DNA of 64,000 bases from Arthrobacter sp. zg-Y844 (GCF_024385465.1 NZ_JANFLS010000001.1:496001-560000); one strand, 5' to 3'. Shown: positions 1-8,417, numbered from the stretch's first letter. Numbers and translations: made by a program. The notes: generated by a model from the letters alone, not told the origin.

Positions 1-176
1 TCCTGGGCCTCGCGGACCGCCTCGGTTCCCTGGAACCCGGCAAGGACGCGGATCTGGTCCTGTGGAGCGGCAATCCGCTGGACGTGATGCAGCGGGCGCT
101 GAAGGTATGGATCGGCGGCCGGGAGGTCTACCGCTACGACCTTGACGCCCGCGAACAGATAGTGGCGCCCCGCTGA
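1..176 (+). CDS. Amidohydrolase, C-terminal fragment (gene starts before window)
   Basis: Only the last 57 codons are present, in the frame starting at base 3. The residues LEPGKDADLVLWSGNPLDV followed by a WIGGREVYR stretch are the typical C-terminal end of metal-dependent amidohydrolases (imidazolonepropionase/dihydroorotase-like superfamily), where the chain returns to the small beta-sandwich domain. Substrate cannot be told, since the metal-binding barrel is outside the window. The stop codon TGA (174-176) shares a base with the ATG of the next gene, so the two are probably co-translated. Confidence 0.85.
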   Translation, partial: LGLADRLGSLEPGKDADLVLWSGNPLDVMQRALKVWIGGREVYRYDLDAREQIVAPR

Positions 177-619
177 TGGGACCGGGTTCCGGCACTCCCG
201 CGCCGCTCACTCCCCCGCCTCGCACCCGCCCGCCCCGCATCATCCGGGCAGCGGCCGCCGCATGGCTCGCGGCAGCCGCGCTGGTGGCCACAGCGGGCGT
301 CTCGTTCATCATTTCGGCCCGGACCCAGCATCAGGACAGCGCTGCGCTGACCCTGCTGGGGATCCTAGCCCTGGTGCTTGCTGCCCTGAGCGCCTACAGC
401 GTGCTGCGCCTGCGGTCGGGTAAGCGCAGCGCCCGGGAAACTCTGAGCAGTATCGGTGTAATTGCCGGGTTCCCGCTGCTCTTCCGCGGCCCGGCGCTGG
501 TAGCCGTTGGCCTGGTGCTGCTGGCCTGCACGGCGCTGCTCTGGCTGCCGCAGAGCAGCAGGTATTTCCAGCTCCGCGACCCGAAGAAGCGCAAGGGGCG
601 CAGGGGTACGGCTTCCTAG
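176..619 (+). CDS. Small membrane protein of unknown function
   Basis: A 147-residue protein with a Pro-rich N-terminus (about residues 1-22), then about four hydrophobic segments (roughly 27-47, 58-75, 92-104 and 105-123) and a very basic tail (KKRKGRRG) that should face the cytoplasm. I recognise no family. Its ATG overlaps the amidohydrolase stop (TGATG), suggesting translational coupling. It ends four bases into the 3' end of the convergent transsulfuration gene. The hydrophobic pattern and coupled start support it as real; the function is unknown. Confidence 0.7.
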   Translation: MGPGSGTPAPLTPPPRTRPPRIIRAAAAAWLAAAALVATAGVSFIISARTQHQDSAALTLLGILALVLAALSAYSVLRLRSGKRSARETLSSIGVIAGFPLLFRGPALVAVGLVLLACTALLWLPQSSRYFQLRDPKKRKGRRGTAS

Positions 620-1761
620 AGCTGGCCCAGCGCCTGGTCGAGGTCCGCAATGAGGTCCTCGACATCCTCCAGGCCCACCGAAAGCCGCAGCAGGTTCTCC
701 GGCACGGCCAGCTCGGTGCCCTTGACCGAGGCGTGGGTCATTTCCGAGGGGTAGTTCATCAGGGACTCCACCCCGCCCAGGGATTCGGCGAGCAGGAACA
801 GCCGGGTGGATTCGGCCACTTTCCGGGCCGCTGCCTCGCCGCCCTTGAAGGACACGGAAACCATGCCGCCGAAGTCCTTCATCTGGGCCTTGGCCAGGTC
901 ATGCCCCGGGTGCTCTTCCAGCCCCGGATACAACACCTGTTCCACGGCGGGCTGCTCCTTCAGCCACTTCGCCACGGCCATGGCGCTGGCGGAATGCCGG
1001 TCCATCCGCACCGCGAGGGTCTTCAGTCCGCGGGTCGTCAGCCAGGCTTCCATCGGCGCGGACACCGCGCCGACAGCGAACTGGATGAATCCGACCTCCT
1101 CCGCCAGGGCGTCGTCGTTCAGGATGACGGCACCGCCTACCGCGTCGGAGTGCCCGCCGATGTACTTGGTGGTCGAGTGGACGACGACGTCGGCCCCCAG
1201 GGCCAGCGGCTGCTGCAGGTACGGGGACGCAAAGGTGTTGTCGACCACCAGGAGGGCGCCGGCGTCGTGCGCTGCCTGTGCCGTTGCGGCGATGTCGCTG
1301 ATCTTCATCATCGGGTTCGACGGTGTTTCGAGCCAGACAATCTTCGTGTTCCCGACGGCGATGGCAGCCGCAACCGCGGCGGCGTCGGACATATCCACGG
1401 CAGCATTGGTGATTCCCCACTTGCCCAGCACCTTGTTGATCAGGCGGTAGGTTCCGCCGTAGGCATCGTTGCCCAGGACGATGTGGTCCCCGGGAGCCAG
1501 CAGCCCCCGGATGAGGGCGTCCTCCGCGGCCAGCCCGGAGCTGAAGGAGAAGGCATGCCTGCCGCCTTCCAGTGCAGCAAGCTGCTGCTGCAGCGAATCC
1601 CTGGTGGGGTTGGTTCCGCGGCCGTACTCATAGCCGTTGCGCAGGCCGCCGATGCCGTCCTGCGCGTAGGTGGTGCTCTGGTACAGGGGCGGAATGACTG
1701 CGCCAGTGGTGGGATCCGGTTCCTGCCCCGCATGGATGGCGCGCGTACTGAAGCTGCTCAT
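616..1761 (-). CDS. metB: Cystathionine gamma-synthase / gamma-lyase (PLP, Cys/Met metabolism)
   Basis: A 381-residue protein of the Cys/Met metabolism PLP family, the usual length for MetB/CGL. The PLP lysine is K199 in DVVVHSTTKYIGGHSD. The phosphate-binding YGRGTNPT (about 46-53) and SSGLAAE (about 74-80) segments are present. MetB makes cystathionine from O-acyl-homoserine and cysteine; gamma-lyase cleaves it to cysteine. The two cannot be separated by sequence alone here. It lies about 70 bp downstream of cystathionine beta-synthase on the same strand, which favours a reverse-transsulfuration role (homocysteine to cysteine) or a bifunctional enzyme. Confidence 0.9.
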   Translation of the reverse strand: MSSFSTRAIHAGQEPDPTTGAVIPPLYQSTTYAQDGIGGLRNGYEYGRGTNPTRDSLQQQLAALEGGRHAFSFSSGLAAEDALIRGLLAPGDHIVLGNDAYGGTYRLINKVLGKWGITNAAVDMSDAAAVAAAIAVGNTKIVWLETPSNPMMKISDIAATAQAAHDAGALLVVDNTFASPYLQQPLALGADVVVHSTTKYIGGHSDAVGGAVILNDDALAEEVGFIQFAVGAVSAPMEAWLTTRGLKTLAVRMDRHSASAMAVAKWLKEQPAVEQVLYPGLEEHPGHDLAKAQMKDFGGMVSVSFKGGEAAARKVAESTRLFLLAESLGGVESLMNYPSEMTHASVKGTELAVPENLLRLSVGLEDVEDLIADLDQALGQL

Positions 1762-1831
1762 GGTGTTCTCCTAGCGCCGGCAGGGACCGGCAGATCGGTG
1801 CAGGCAGCACCCCTGCGAAGGTGCGCCGGGG

Positions 1832-3211
1832 TTACAGGCTCAGGTACGAAAGTAGGTCGTGCCGGGTCAGCATGCCAACGGCTGCGCCATCGGACGTAAC
1901 CATGACGGCGTCGTCCTCCTGCAGCTTGGAACGCGCGGCGGCCACGGTGTCCCCCGTACCCACCAGCGCCGGACGCGGCCCCATGTGCTCGCTGATCCGA
2001 TCCGTCGGCTTGGCCTCGCCGCGGAAAAGCTTCTCCGTCAGCGAGCGCTCATCCACCGATCCGAGGACTTCGCCCAGGACCACCGGCGGTTCCTGCGAGA
2101 GGACAGGCAGATACGAGACGCCGTACTCGTTCAGGATCGCGATGACGTCCCGCACGGTTTCGTTTGGATGGGTGTGGACCAGTTCCGGCAGCGAGCCGTC
2201 CTTGGTAGCCAGCACATCGCGGACGGTGGCCTGCTCTCCCCCGTCCTGCAGGAAACCGTAGGAGCGCATCCACTCGTCGTTGAAAATCTTGCCCATGTAT
2301 CCGCGGCCGCTGTCCGGCAGCAGGACCACGACGACGTCGTCGGGCCCCAGCGAGCGCGCAGCCTCCAGGGCGGCGGTGACGGCCATGCCGGAGGACCCGC
2401 CTACCAGCAGGCCTTCCTCCCGGGCGAGGCGGCGGGTCATGGCGAAGGAGTCCGCATCCTTCACGGCAATCACCTCGTCAGGCACGGACGGATCGTAGTT
2501 GTCCGGCCACATGTCCTCCCCCACGCCTTCCACGAAATAGGGGCGGCCCGTGCCGCCGGAATACACCGAGCCGTCCGGGTCCGCGGCAATCACGCGTACC
2601 GGCCCGGAGGCACGGTCCGCGGAGACTTCCTTCAGGTAGCGTCCAGTGCCGGTAATGGTGCCGCCCGTGCCGGCGCCTGCCACGAAGTGGGTTACCCGGC
2701 CGTCTGTATCCGCCCAGATTTCCGGTCCCGTGGATTCGAAGTGGCTGGCCGGGGCCGACGGGTTGGAGAACTGGTCCGGCTTGTACGCGCCGTCGATCTC
2801 GCGCACCAGCCGGTCGGAGACTCCGTAGTAGGAGTCGGGGCTGTCCGGAGCGACCGCCGTCGGGGTGACCACCACTTCGGCACCGTAGGCACGCAGGACG
2901 TCCCGCTTCTCCACCCCCACCTTGTCCGGGGTAACGAAGATGCACTTGTAGCCCTTCTGCTGGGCCACCAACGCCAGCCCGACACCGGTGTTGCCGCTGG
3001 TGGGCTCAACCACCGTGCCGCCGGGCAGCAGCTTCCCCTCACGCTCGGCGGTGTCGATCATCTTCACGGCAATGCGGTCCTTCACGGATCCGCCCGGATT
3101 CAGGTACTCCAGCTTCACCAGGACGGTGGCACTGATGCCTTCGGTCACGTGGTGGAGCTTCACCAAGGGAGTGTTGCCGATCAGGTCCAGGACGGTATTG
3201 GCATACTTCAT
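1832..3211 (-). CDS. cbs: Cystathionine beta-synthase with C-terminal CBS domains
   Basis: A 459-residue protein condensing serine with homocysteine into cystathionine. The N-terminal fold-type II PLP domain (about 1-320) starts IGNTPLVKL and carries the Schiff-base lysine K44 in NPGGSVKDR, the PTSGNTG phosphate loop and a GTGGTITG motif. Two CBS motifs occupy about residues 340-459, as in actinobacterial and eukaryotic CBS; they could bind an adenosyl ligand, but that is inference. I chose the ATG of MKYANTVLDL, preceded by a GGAAG-like site, and not the longer open frame upstream, which lacks family similarity and runs over the divergent gene's leader. First gene of the pair with metB. Confidence 0.92.
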   Translation of the reverse strand: MKYANTVLDLIGNTPLVKLHHVTEGISATVLVKLEYLNPGGSVKDRIAVKMIDTAEREGKLLPGGTVVEPTSGNTGVGLALVAQQKGYKCIFVTPDKVGVEKRDVLRAYGAEVVVTPTAVAPDSPDSYYGVSDRLVREIDGAYKPDQFSNPSAPASHFESTGPEIWADTDGRVTHFVAGAGTGGTITGTGRYLKEVSADRASGPVRVIAADPDGSVYSGGTGRPYFVEGVGEDMWPDNYDPSVPDEVIAVKDADSFAMTRRLAREEGLLVGGSSGMAVTAALEAARSLGPDDVVVVLLPDSGRGYMGKIFNDEWMRSYGFLQDGGEQATVRDVLATKDGSLPELVHTHPNETVRDVIAILNEYGVSYLPVLSQEPPVVLGEVLGSVDERSLTEKLFRGEAKPTDRISEHMGPRPALVGTGDTVAAARSKLQEDDAVMVTSDGAAVGMLTRHDLLSYLSL

Positions 3212-3317
3212 GTGACCCACGGTACTTCTTCCTTCCCGCTGTGGCATGGGGGGCGGAACGCGGCGTAGCAAAAGCCACATCCGGGCAGCCGGCAGTGCGG
3301 GCAGAAGCGGGGGTGGT

Positions 3318-3339
3318 ACGTGCAACGATAGTTGCATGT
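3318..3339 (+). promoter_or_regulatory. Inverted repeat over the glycosylase start (putative operator)
   Basis: TGCAAC-GATA-GTTGCA is a perfect 6-bp inverted repeat that extends outward to 9-bp arms with one mismatch (ACG...TGT). It covers the proposed ATG of the AlkA-type gene, so a protein bound here would block initiation. TTGCA half-sites recur before the aldehyde dehydrogenase and TetR genes. The binding protein is unknown. Confidence 0.4.
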
Positions 3340-4316
3340 CCTTCACTGCCGCTGTTCCAGCGCTGCAGCAGGCTCCCTCCGGTCTGGTGCGCTGCTGGGA
3401 GTCCCCCGCCCCGTACTGCCTGCAGACCTCGCTGCGCATCCTGGTCCGCGGTAAGCAGGATCCGACCATCCGCCTCGGGCCGGGTGTTGCCTGGCTGGCC
3501 TTCCTCACCCCGGAAGGTCCGGCCACCCTGCACCTTCGCGAGGAACCCGTCCCGGCCCCCGGCGCACGGGTCCGCGCCCAGGCCTGGGGGCCGGGTGCCC
3601 GGTGCGCGCTGGACTCGGTACCCGCCCTGCTGGGTGAACACGACGACTGGTCCGGCTTTGACGACGACCAGTTCCTCGCGACCCTGCCCCGGATGGTCAC
3701 GGAGACCCGGCGCCGGAACCTCTCCCTGCGGCTGCCGAGCACGGGCCGGATCATGGACAGCCTGATCCCGGTGGTGCTGGAGCAGAAAGTCACCGTGCTG
3801 GAGGCCTACTACGCCTGGCGCTACCTGGTGACCCGCTACGGCGTTGACGCACCCGGCCCGGCGCCGTCGGGCATGAAAGCCTCCCCTGCCCCGGAGACCT
3901 GGCGGAAGATCCCCAGCTGGGACTGGCACCGGGCACGGGTGGACCTTTCCCGTTCCACCACCATCCTGCGGGCCTGTGCGCTCGCCTCGGGGCTGGAGCG
4001 GCTGGCTGGGGATCCGCTCGGCGAGGACCTGACCGCCAAGCTTTGCTCCGTTCCGGGAATCGGGGTGTGGAGCGCTGCGGAAATCACCCAGCGGACCCAC
4101 GGTGCTCCGGATTCCGTCTCCGTTGGCGACTACCATCTGGCCGCCTACGTGGGCGCGGCCCTCACCGGGAAGCGGACCGACGACGCCGGCATGCTGGAGC
4201 TGCTCGCACCCTGGCGGGGACACCGCCAGCGGGTGGTGCGGATGATCATGCTCAGCGGTTACCGCAAACCCACCTACGGACCGAAGCTCGCCCCGATGGA
4301 CCACCGCCGCCGCTGA
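3336..4316 (+). CDS. DNA-3-methyladenine glycosylase, AlkA/HhH-GPD family
   Basis: A 326-residue base-excision repair glycosylase. The helix-hairpin-helix LCSVPGIGVWSAAEI (about 231-245) is followed by VSVGDYHLAAYVG, whose Asp is in the place of the AlkA catalytic aspartate (D238 in E. coli). The N-terminal half (residues 1-120) is a divergent AlkA-like beta domain. It would remove alkylated purines from DNA. The start at MSFTAAVP is preferred because the 30 codons before it are poorly conserved in character and lie in the divergent promoter region. It is divergent from the CBS gene. A TGCAAC/GTTGCA inverted repeat overlaps the start. Confidence 0.85.
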   Translation: MSFTAAVPALQQAPSGLVRCWESPAPYCLQTSLRILVRGKQDPTIRLGPGVAWLAFLTPEGPATLHLREEPVPAPGARVRAQAWGPGARCALDSVPALLGEHDDWSGFDDDQFLATLPRMVTETRRRNLSLRLPSTGRIMDSLIPVVLEQKVTVLEAYYAWRYLVTRYGVDAPGPAPSGMKASPAPETWRKIPSWDWHRARVDLSRSTTILRACALASGLERLAGDPLGEDLTAKLCSVPGIGVWSAAEITQRTHGAPDSVSVGDYHLAAYVGAALTGKRTDDAGMLELLAPWRGHRQRVVRMIMLSGYRKPTYGPKLAPMDHRRR

Positions 4317-4379
4317 GGTATCGGCAGGGTTGCGGATCGGTTGCACGGCAATTTCCGTGGACAGTCCTATGGTGGGGGA

Positions 4380-4664
4380 ATGGAAACCAATACCCCCATC
4401 AATCTCCGCGCCACCATGGTCCCCAACGCCGGCGAGCACATGCGCGTGAAGCTGGCCCTGGACATCGCCATTGAGCAGGTACGGACGGAACCGGGCTGCC
4501 TGCGCTACGAAATCATCGAGGACTCGGAGTCGGCAATTGTGCTGGCGGAGCAGTGGGCCTCCCGTGAGGACCTGGAGCGCCATGCCCGCGGTGCCGCCCT
4601 CCAGGACCTGCAGGAATCCCTCAGTGCCCTGCTGGCCGAACCGCTCAAGGTGGAACAGGTCTAA
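4380..4664 (+). CDS. Antibiotic biosynthesis monooxygenase (ABM) domain protein
   Basis: A 94-residue single-domain protein of the dimeric alpha/beta-barrel (ABM/YgiN) type. Typical features are an N-terminal INLRATMVPNAGEHMRVK strand-helix, the TEPGCLRYEI segment (about 38-47), and AEQWASREDLERHARG (about 58-73) with the usual E-x-W and helix ending in H. Such proteins often act as quinol or heme-linked monooxygenases, but the substrate cannot be deduced. The ATG follows a GGTGGGGG purine run. It sits between the glycosylase (same strand) and the convergent Amt gene, eight bases away. Confidence 0.8.
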   Translation: METNTPINLRATMVPNAGEHMRVKLALDIAIEQVRTEPGCLRYEIIEDSESAIVLAEQWASREDLERHARGAALQDLQESLSALLAEPLKVEQV

Positions 4665-4671
4665 CCCGGCG

Positions 4672-6264
4672 TCAGTTCGGGGCGATTGCCATCCGGTAGA
4701 TGGATTCGGGTTCCGCCCCGAACCGTTTCAGCACCGCGACCACCGCTTCCTCGTGTTCCGGGTCCACTGCTGCCTGCACCCGGAACCGCTCATCGAAATC
4801 GATCAGCCGCTTTTCGCTGCGGAAAGTATCGCTCCGGATCTTCCCGGAGTAGACAGCGGTTTCGGAGAGCTCCAGGGAGCGGGCGCCGGCCATCAGAAGC
4901 GCGTCCCGCAGCCCGTCTATGCGCTCGGTGTTGACCAAGGCGCTGATGACATGGCTGGCGGCGGAGTGCCGGGCGTCGCCGCCCGGGCTTCCGTCCACCG
5001 CCGCCCGGCCCGCGGCCGTGGGCCGGGCACTGATTCCGCTGAGTGAATACGCGGACGAGTCCTGCTGGACGCGGTCCAGGTCCTCCTGCTCCGGACCCGG
5101 CTCCTTTAGCCCTATGGTCCGGGAAATGACGGCGGCAATGACCCAGCTGAGCACGAAGGAGAAGAGCACCACGGAAACGAGGGCAACACTCTGGTGCCAC
5201 AGCAGCATTCCCCCGCCGCCGGAGAAGATGCCGTCATCTCCGGCCGGGTTCACTGAGCTGTCCCCGAAGAAACCCAGCAGGAAGGACCCCAGCACGCCGC
5301 CCACGAAATGGACGGCAATGACGTCCAGGGCGTCGTCGTAATGCAGGACACTCTTGAGCCGCACCGCCACCACGCACACGCAGCCCGCGATCAGTCCGAT
5401 CAGCAGGGCCGCCCCGGTGCCGACATAACCGGCGCAGGGCGTGATGGTGGCCAGGCCCGCAACTGCACCGGAAATTGCTCCTACCAGCGTGCAGTGCCCT
5501 CTGGTGATCCGCTCCACGAGCAACCATGTGAGCATCGCGGCCGATCCTGCCACGTGGGTATTGATCAGTGCCTGCGCGGCAATGTCGTTGGCCTGCAGCC
5601 CGTCACCCGCGTTGAATCCGAACCACCCGAACCAGAGAATGCCGCCGCCCACCAGCATCAGCGGAAGGTTGTTGGGCGAGGTCCGCAGGTTGGGCCACCC
5701 GCGCCGCCGGCCCACCACCAGCAGCACCGCCACGGCGGCGGCACCCGCGGAGGCGTGCACCACCATGCCGCCGGCCCAGTCCTGGGCGCCAAGCTGGAAC
5801 AGCCATCCCTTTGGATGCCAGAGCCAGCGCGCCACCTGCGGATAAACCAGGATGGAGAATGCGGCAAGGAAAACCACCCAGCCGGCGAACCGGAGCCTGC
5901 CGGCTGTCGCACCGGTGAGCAGTGCGGGAGTGATCACCGCGAACATCATCTGGTACGCCACGAAGGCCAGCGCCGGAATGGTCACGCCCGCCGCAACGGT
6001 GTGGAACTGCGGAGTGTCGACGTCGATAAGCGCAAAGGCGTCGAATTCGCCGAGCACGGAGTTGCCCCCGTTGCTGAAGGCCAGGGTGTACCCGACCAGG
6101 ATCCAGGTCACCGAGATGATTCCGAGCGGGATGATGTTCTGCATCAGCATGGTCAGGACGTTACGGACGGGAACCATCCCGCCGTAGAAGAGTGCCAGGC
6201 CCGGGGTCATAAACAGCACCAGCCCGGCGCAGATCAGCACCCACGCGGTGTCCGCCCCGTTCAT
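4672..6264 (-). CDS. amt: Ammonium transporter (Amt) fused to a degenerate P-II domain
   Basis: A 530-residue protein. Residues 1 to about 400 are a full Amt/MEP channel with about 11 membrane helices. It has the substrate-site DWAGGMVVH segment (conserved Asp and first pore His), WFGWFGFNAG, and AVHFVGGVLG with the second pore His. A low-complexity linker (about 400-437) leads to residues 438-530, which align with GlnB/GlnK (RIDGLRDALLMAGARSLELS, then IDFDERFRVQAAVD). The T-loop has the normal length, but the uridylylated Tyr51 is replaced by Arg (FRSEKRLIDF). The B-loop TGxxGDGKIF is absent, so nucleotide control is probably altered. No glnK gene follows; the gene is monocistronic. Confidence 0.9.
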   Translation of the reverse strand: MNGADTAWVLICAGLVLFMTPGLALFYGGMVPVRNVLTMLMQNIIPLGIISVTWILVGYTLAFSNGGNSVLGEFDAFALIDVDTPQFHTVAAGVTIPALAFVAYQMMFAVITPALLTGATAGRLRFAGWVVFLAAFSILVYPQVARWLWHPKGWLFQLGAQDWAGGMVVHASAGAAAVAVLLVVGRRRGWPNLRTSPNNLPLMLVGGGILWFGWFGFNAGDGLQANDIAAQALINTHVAGSAAMLTWLLVERITRGHCTLVGAISGAVAGLATITPCAGYVGTGAALLIGLIAGCVCVVAVRLKSVLHYDDALDVIAVHFVGGVLGSFLLGFFGDSSVNPAGDDGIFSGGGGMLLWHQSVALVSVVLFSFVLSWVIAAVISRTIGLKEPGPEQEDLDRVQQDSSAYSLSGISARPTAAGRAAVDGSPGGDARHSAASHVISALVNTERIDGLRDALLMAGARSLELSETAVYSGKIRSDTFRSEKRLIDFDERFRVQAAVDPEHEEAVVAVLKRFGAEPESIYRMAIAPN

Positions 6265-6472
6265 GCCCGGCTCCCCGGGGTGTCAGGTGTTCCGGTTCCT
6301 GCTTTGCCGATTGTTCCGTTGCTGCCGCACATACGATCCCCGCTTCCAACTCCGCTTTTATCAAGCCGTGGGCGTTCGAGTGGCGGAGGCCCGAAAAGCT
6401 GTGACGGGACCCCGGACCAATTGAGCGTACCGCCGGGCCCGGAGGCATCAGAAGGGTGCGGGCGCGAAGACG

Positions 6473-6509
6473 GGCCGGCAGGACCGATTTGGTTTCGGTC
6501 CTGCCGGCC
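6473..6509 (-). terminator. Rho-independent-type hairpin after fdhA
   Basis: A perfect 15-bp stem (GGCCGGCAGGACCGA with its complement) around a 7-base loop, beginning 47 bases past the fdhA stop in the minus direction. There is no strong U-tract. The rest of 6265-6555 contains only the probable Amt promoter region; I see no further gene in it. Confidence 0.6.
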
Positions 6510-6555
6510 GTGCTGCTGTTCGTCCGTCCTCCTGCTTAGCGGACGGACCGGTTGA

Positions 6556-7776
6556 CTAGTGCGAACCCACCATCCCGTTCGGGTCGATGACGTATTTCTT
6601 CGCCACGCCCGAATCGAACTCGCGGTAGGCCTCCGGTGCCTGGTCCAGGCTGATCGGAGTGGCGCTGACCGCCTTGGCGATCTGCACCTTGTCATGCAGG
6701 ATCGCCGTCATCAGTTCACGGTTGTACTTCATCACCGGACACTGCCCGGTGGTGAAGGACAGCGATTTGGCCCAGCCGGTACCCAGGTTGATGCTGAGCG
6801 AACCCTTCTGCGCCGCCTCGTCCACGCCGCCCGGATCTCCGGTCACGTACAGTCCCGGGATGCCCAGTGCCCCGCCGGCAGCCGTGACGTCCATCAGCGA
6901 GTTCAGCACAGTGGCCGGTGCCTCGCTGCTTGACCCGGCACCGTGGCCGCGGGCCTCGAACCCGACGGCGTCGACGGCGCAGTCCACTTCCGGCACCCCG
7001 AGGATCATTTGGATCTGGTCCTGCGGAGCACCCAGCGATACATCCACGGTTTCGCAGCCGAAGCTGCGCGCCTGGGCCAGCCGCTCCTCATTCAGGTCAC
7101 CGACGATCACCACGGCGGCCCCCAGCAACTGTGCCGAGACTGCTGCCGCCAGGCCGACGGGCCCTGCCCCGGCGATGTAGACGGTGGAGCCGACCCCCAC
7201 CCCTGCGGTGACTGCGCCGTGATAGCCGGTGGGGAAGATGTCGGAGAGCATGGTGAGGTCAAGGATCTTCTCCATGGCCTGGTCCTTGTCCGGGAACCGC
7301 AGCAGGTTCCAGTCCGCGTACGGCACCAGGGCATACTCGGCCTGGCCGCCCACCCAGCCGCCCATATCGACGTATCCGTAGGCGCTGCCGGGGCGGTCGG
7401 GGTTCACGTTCAGGCAGATGCCGGTCTTGCGTTCCTTGCAGTTGCGGCAGCGGCCGCAGGAAATGTTGAACGGCACCGAAACCAGGTCGCCCACCTTGAT
7501 GAACTCCACGTCCGATCCGGTTTCCACCACTTCCCCGGTAATCTCATGGCCCAGGATCAGGTTGGGCGGCGCCGTCGTCCTCCCGCGGACCATGTGCTGG
7601 TCGGATCCGCAGATGTTGGTGGTGACCACCTTCAGGATGGCGGCGTGTGGAAGTTTGCGCCCTATGTTGGCGGGGTTAACGCCCGGCCCGTCCTTCAGTT
7701 CGAAGGTGGGGTAGTCGATGTCCTGGACTTCCACCACACCCGGTTCCAGATAGGCAATCCCTCGGTTGGAACTCAT
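6556..7776 (-). CDS. fdhA: Glutathione-independent formaldehyde dehydrogenase
   Basis: A 406-residue zinc-dependent medium-chain dehydrogenase closest in layout to Pseudomonas putida FdhA, which oxidises formaldehyde to formate with tightly bound NAD. Catalytic zinc ligands lie in NICGSDQHMVRGR and GHEITGEVVETG. Structural zinc cysteines are in CGRCRNCKERKTGIC. The nucleotide fold shows VYIAGAGPVGLAAA. The long insertions (HGAGSSSEAPATVLNSLMDV) are typical of this subfamily. The start is the ATG of MSSNRGIAYLEPG; an upstream in-frame extension lacks similarity. A single gene with its own downstream hairpin. Confidence 0.9.
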   Translation of the reverse strand: MSSNRGIAYLEPGVVEVQDIDYPTFELKDGPGVNPANIGRKLPHAAILKVVTTNICGSDQHMVRGRTTAPPNLILGHEITGEVVETGSDVEFIKVGDLVSVPFNISCGRCRNCKERKTGICLNVNPDRPGSAYGYVDMGGWVGGQAEYALVPYADWNLLRFPDKDQAMEKILDLTMLSDIFPTGYHGAVTAGVGVGSTVYIAGAGPVGLAAAVSAQLLGAAVVIVGDLNEERLAQARSFGCETVDVSLGAPQDQIQMILGVPEVDCAVDAVGFEARGHGAGSSSEAPATVLNSLMDVTAAGGALGIPGLYVTGDPGGVDEAAQKGSLSINLGTGWAKSLSFTTGQCPVMKYNRELMTAILHDKVQIAKAVSATPISLDQAPEAYREFDSGVAKKYVIDPNGMVGSH

Positions 7777-7953
7777 GTTGTCCTCGCTGTCGTCTCGTCG
7801 TCGTTGACGTCCGCGCTGCTCGCTCCCCCGTACGCTCCCCCATGCGCTCCCCAGGCGGTGCGCCTTATGGAAGCGAGAGTACAACGACCGCTGCGGCGAC
7901 GGTAGACGTGGCGTTTTCGAATCCGCGTAGGCCGGACGGCATCCTTAACGCAC

Positions 7954-7987
7954 TCAGGGAAGCATCCTGGAGCGGATGCTTCCCTGA
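7954..7987 (-). terminator. Terminator hairpin after trxA
   Basis: A perfect 14-bp stem (TCAGGGAAGCATCC and its complement) with a 6-base loop, 16 bases past the thioredoxin stop on the minus strand. Bases 7777-7953 carry the probable fdhA promoter and no recognisable gene. Confidence 0.65.
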
Positions 7988-8003
7988 AGAAAAGCGGGTG
8001 GGG

Positions 8004-8405
8004 CTAAGCCTGCTTGGCCTGGCCGTTTGAGCCTGCTGCTGCCTCGCGCTCCTGCGCGGCAATCTGCTCGTGCACGGCCGCCATGTCCAGGCCCTTGACT
8101 GCTTCCACCAGTTCGCTGAACTGGCTGGCATTCAGGGCTCCGGGCTGGGAGAACACCAGTACCTTTTCACGGAACGCCATGAGGGTGGGGATGGAGGTGA
8201 TGCCGGCGGCAGCTGCCAGGCCCTGCTCAGCCTCGGTGTCCACCTTGGCAAAGGTAATGTCGTCGTGCTGCTGCGAAACGGATTCATACACGGGTGCAAA
8301 CTGCTTGCAGGGACCGCACCAGTCCGCCCAGAAGTCCACGAAGACTATGTCATTTTCCTCGATGGTCTCGGGGAACGTTGCTTCGGTGATGTCGATAGTA
8401 GCCAT
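8004..8405 (-). CDS. trxA: Thioredoxin
   Basis: A 133-residue protein with the classic thioredoxin fold: FVDFWADWCGPCKQFAPVYE places the redox pair at C30 and C33, and the cis-Pro is in AAGITSIPTLMAF. It is longer than E. coli TrxA by a C-terminal helix and a Gln/Ala-rich tail (EREAAAGSNGQAKQA). It reduces protein disulfides in the cytosol with thioredoxin reductase, which is not in this window. There is no Shine-Dalgarno; a TAGCGT box ends exactly six bases before the ATG, so the mRNA is probably leaderless. Confidence 0.95.
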   Translation of the reverse strand: MATIDITEATFPETIEENDIVFVDFWADWCGPCKQFAPVYESVSQQHDDITFAKVDTEAEQGLAAAAGITSIPTLMAFREKVLVFSQPGALNASQFSELVEAVKGLDMAAVHEQIAAQEREAAAGSNGQAKQA

Positions 8406-8411
8406 GGTCCA

Positions 8412-8417
8412 ACGCTA
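8412..8417 (-). promoter_or_regulatory. -10 box of a probable leaderless trxA promoter
   Basis: TAGCGT on the minus strand, followed by six bases and then the thioredoxin ATG. This spacing puts transcription start at or next to the A of the start codon. The same TANNNT-N6-start geometry appears before four other genes in this window. Confidence 0.45.

Noticed and set aside
733-1899. Long open frame opposite the transsulfuration genes
   Set aside because: It is a mirror of the codon bias of the real minus-strand genes; it has no motif and its composition is Arg/Gly/His-rich as expected for antisense frames in GC-rich DNA.
3212-3793. N-terminal extension of cystathionine beta-synthase
   Set aside because: The family starts at MKYANTVLDLIGNTP; the extra 194 codons overlap the divergent glycosylase gene and lack similarity.
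5308-6555. Long open frame opposite the Amt gene
   Set aside because: Antisense shadow of a clear transporter gene; its protein is low-complexity and has no family features.
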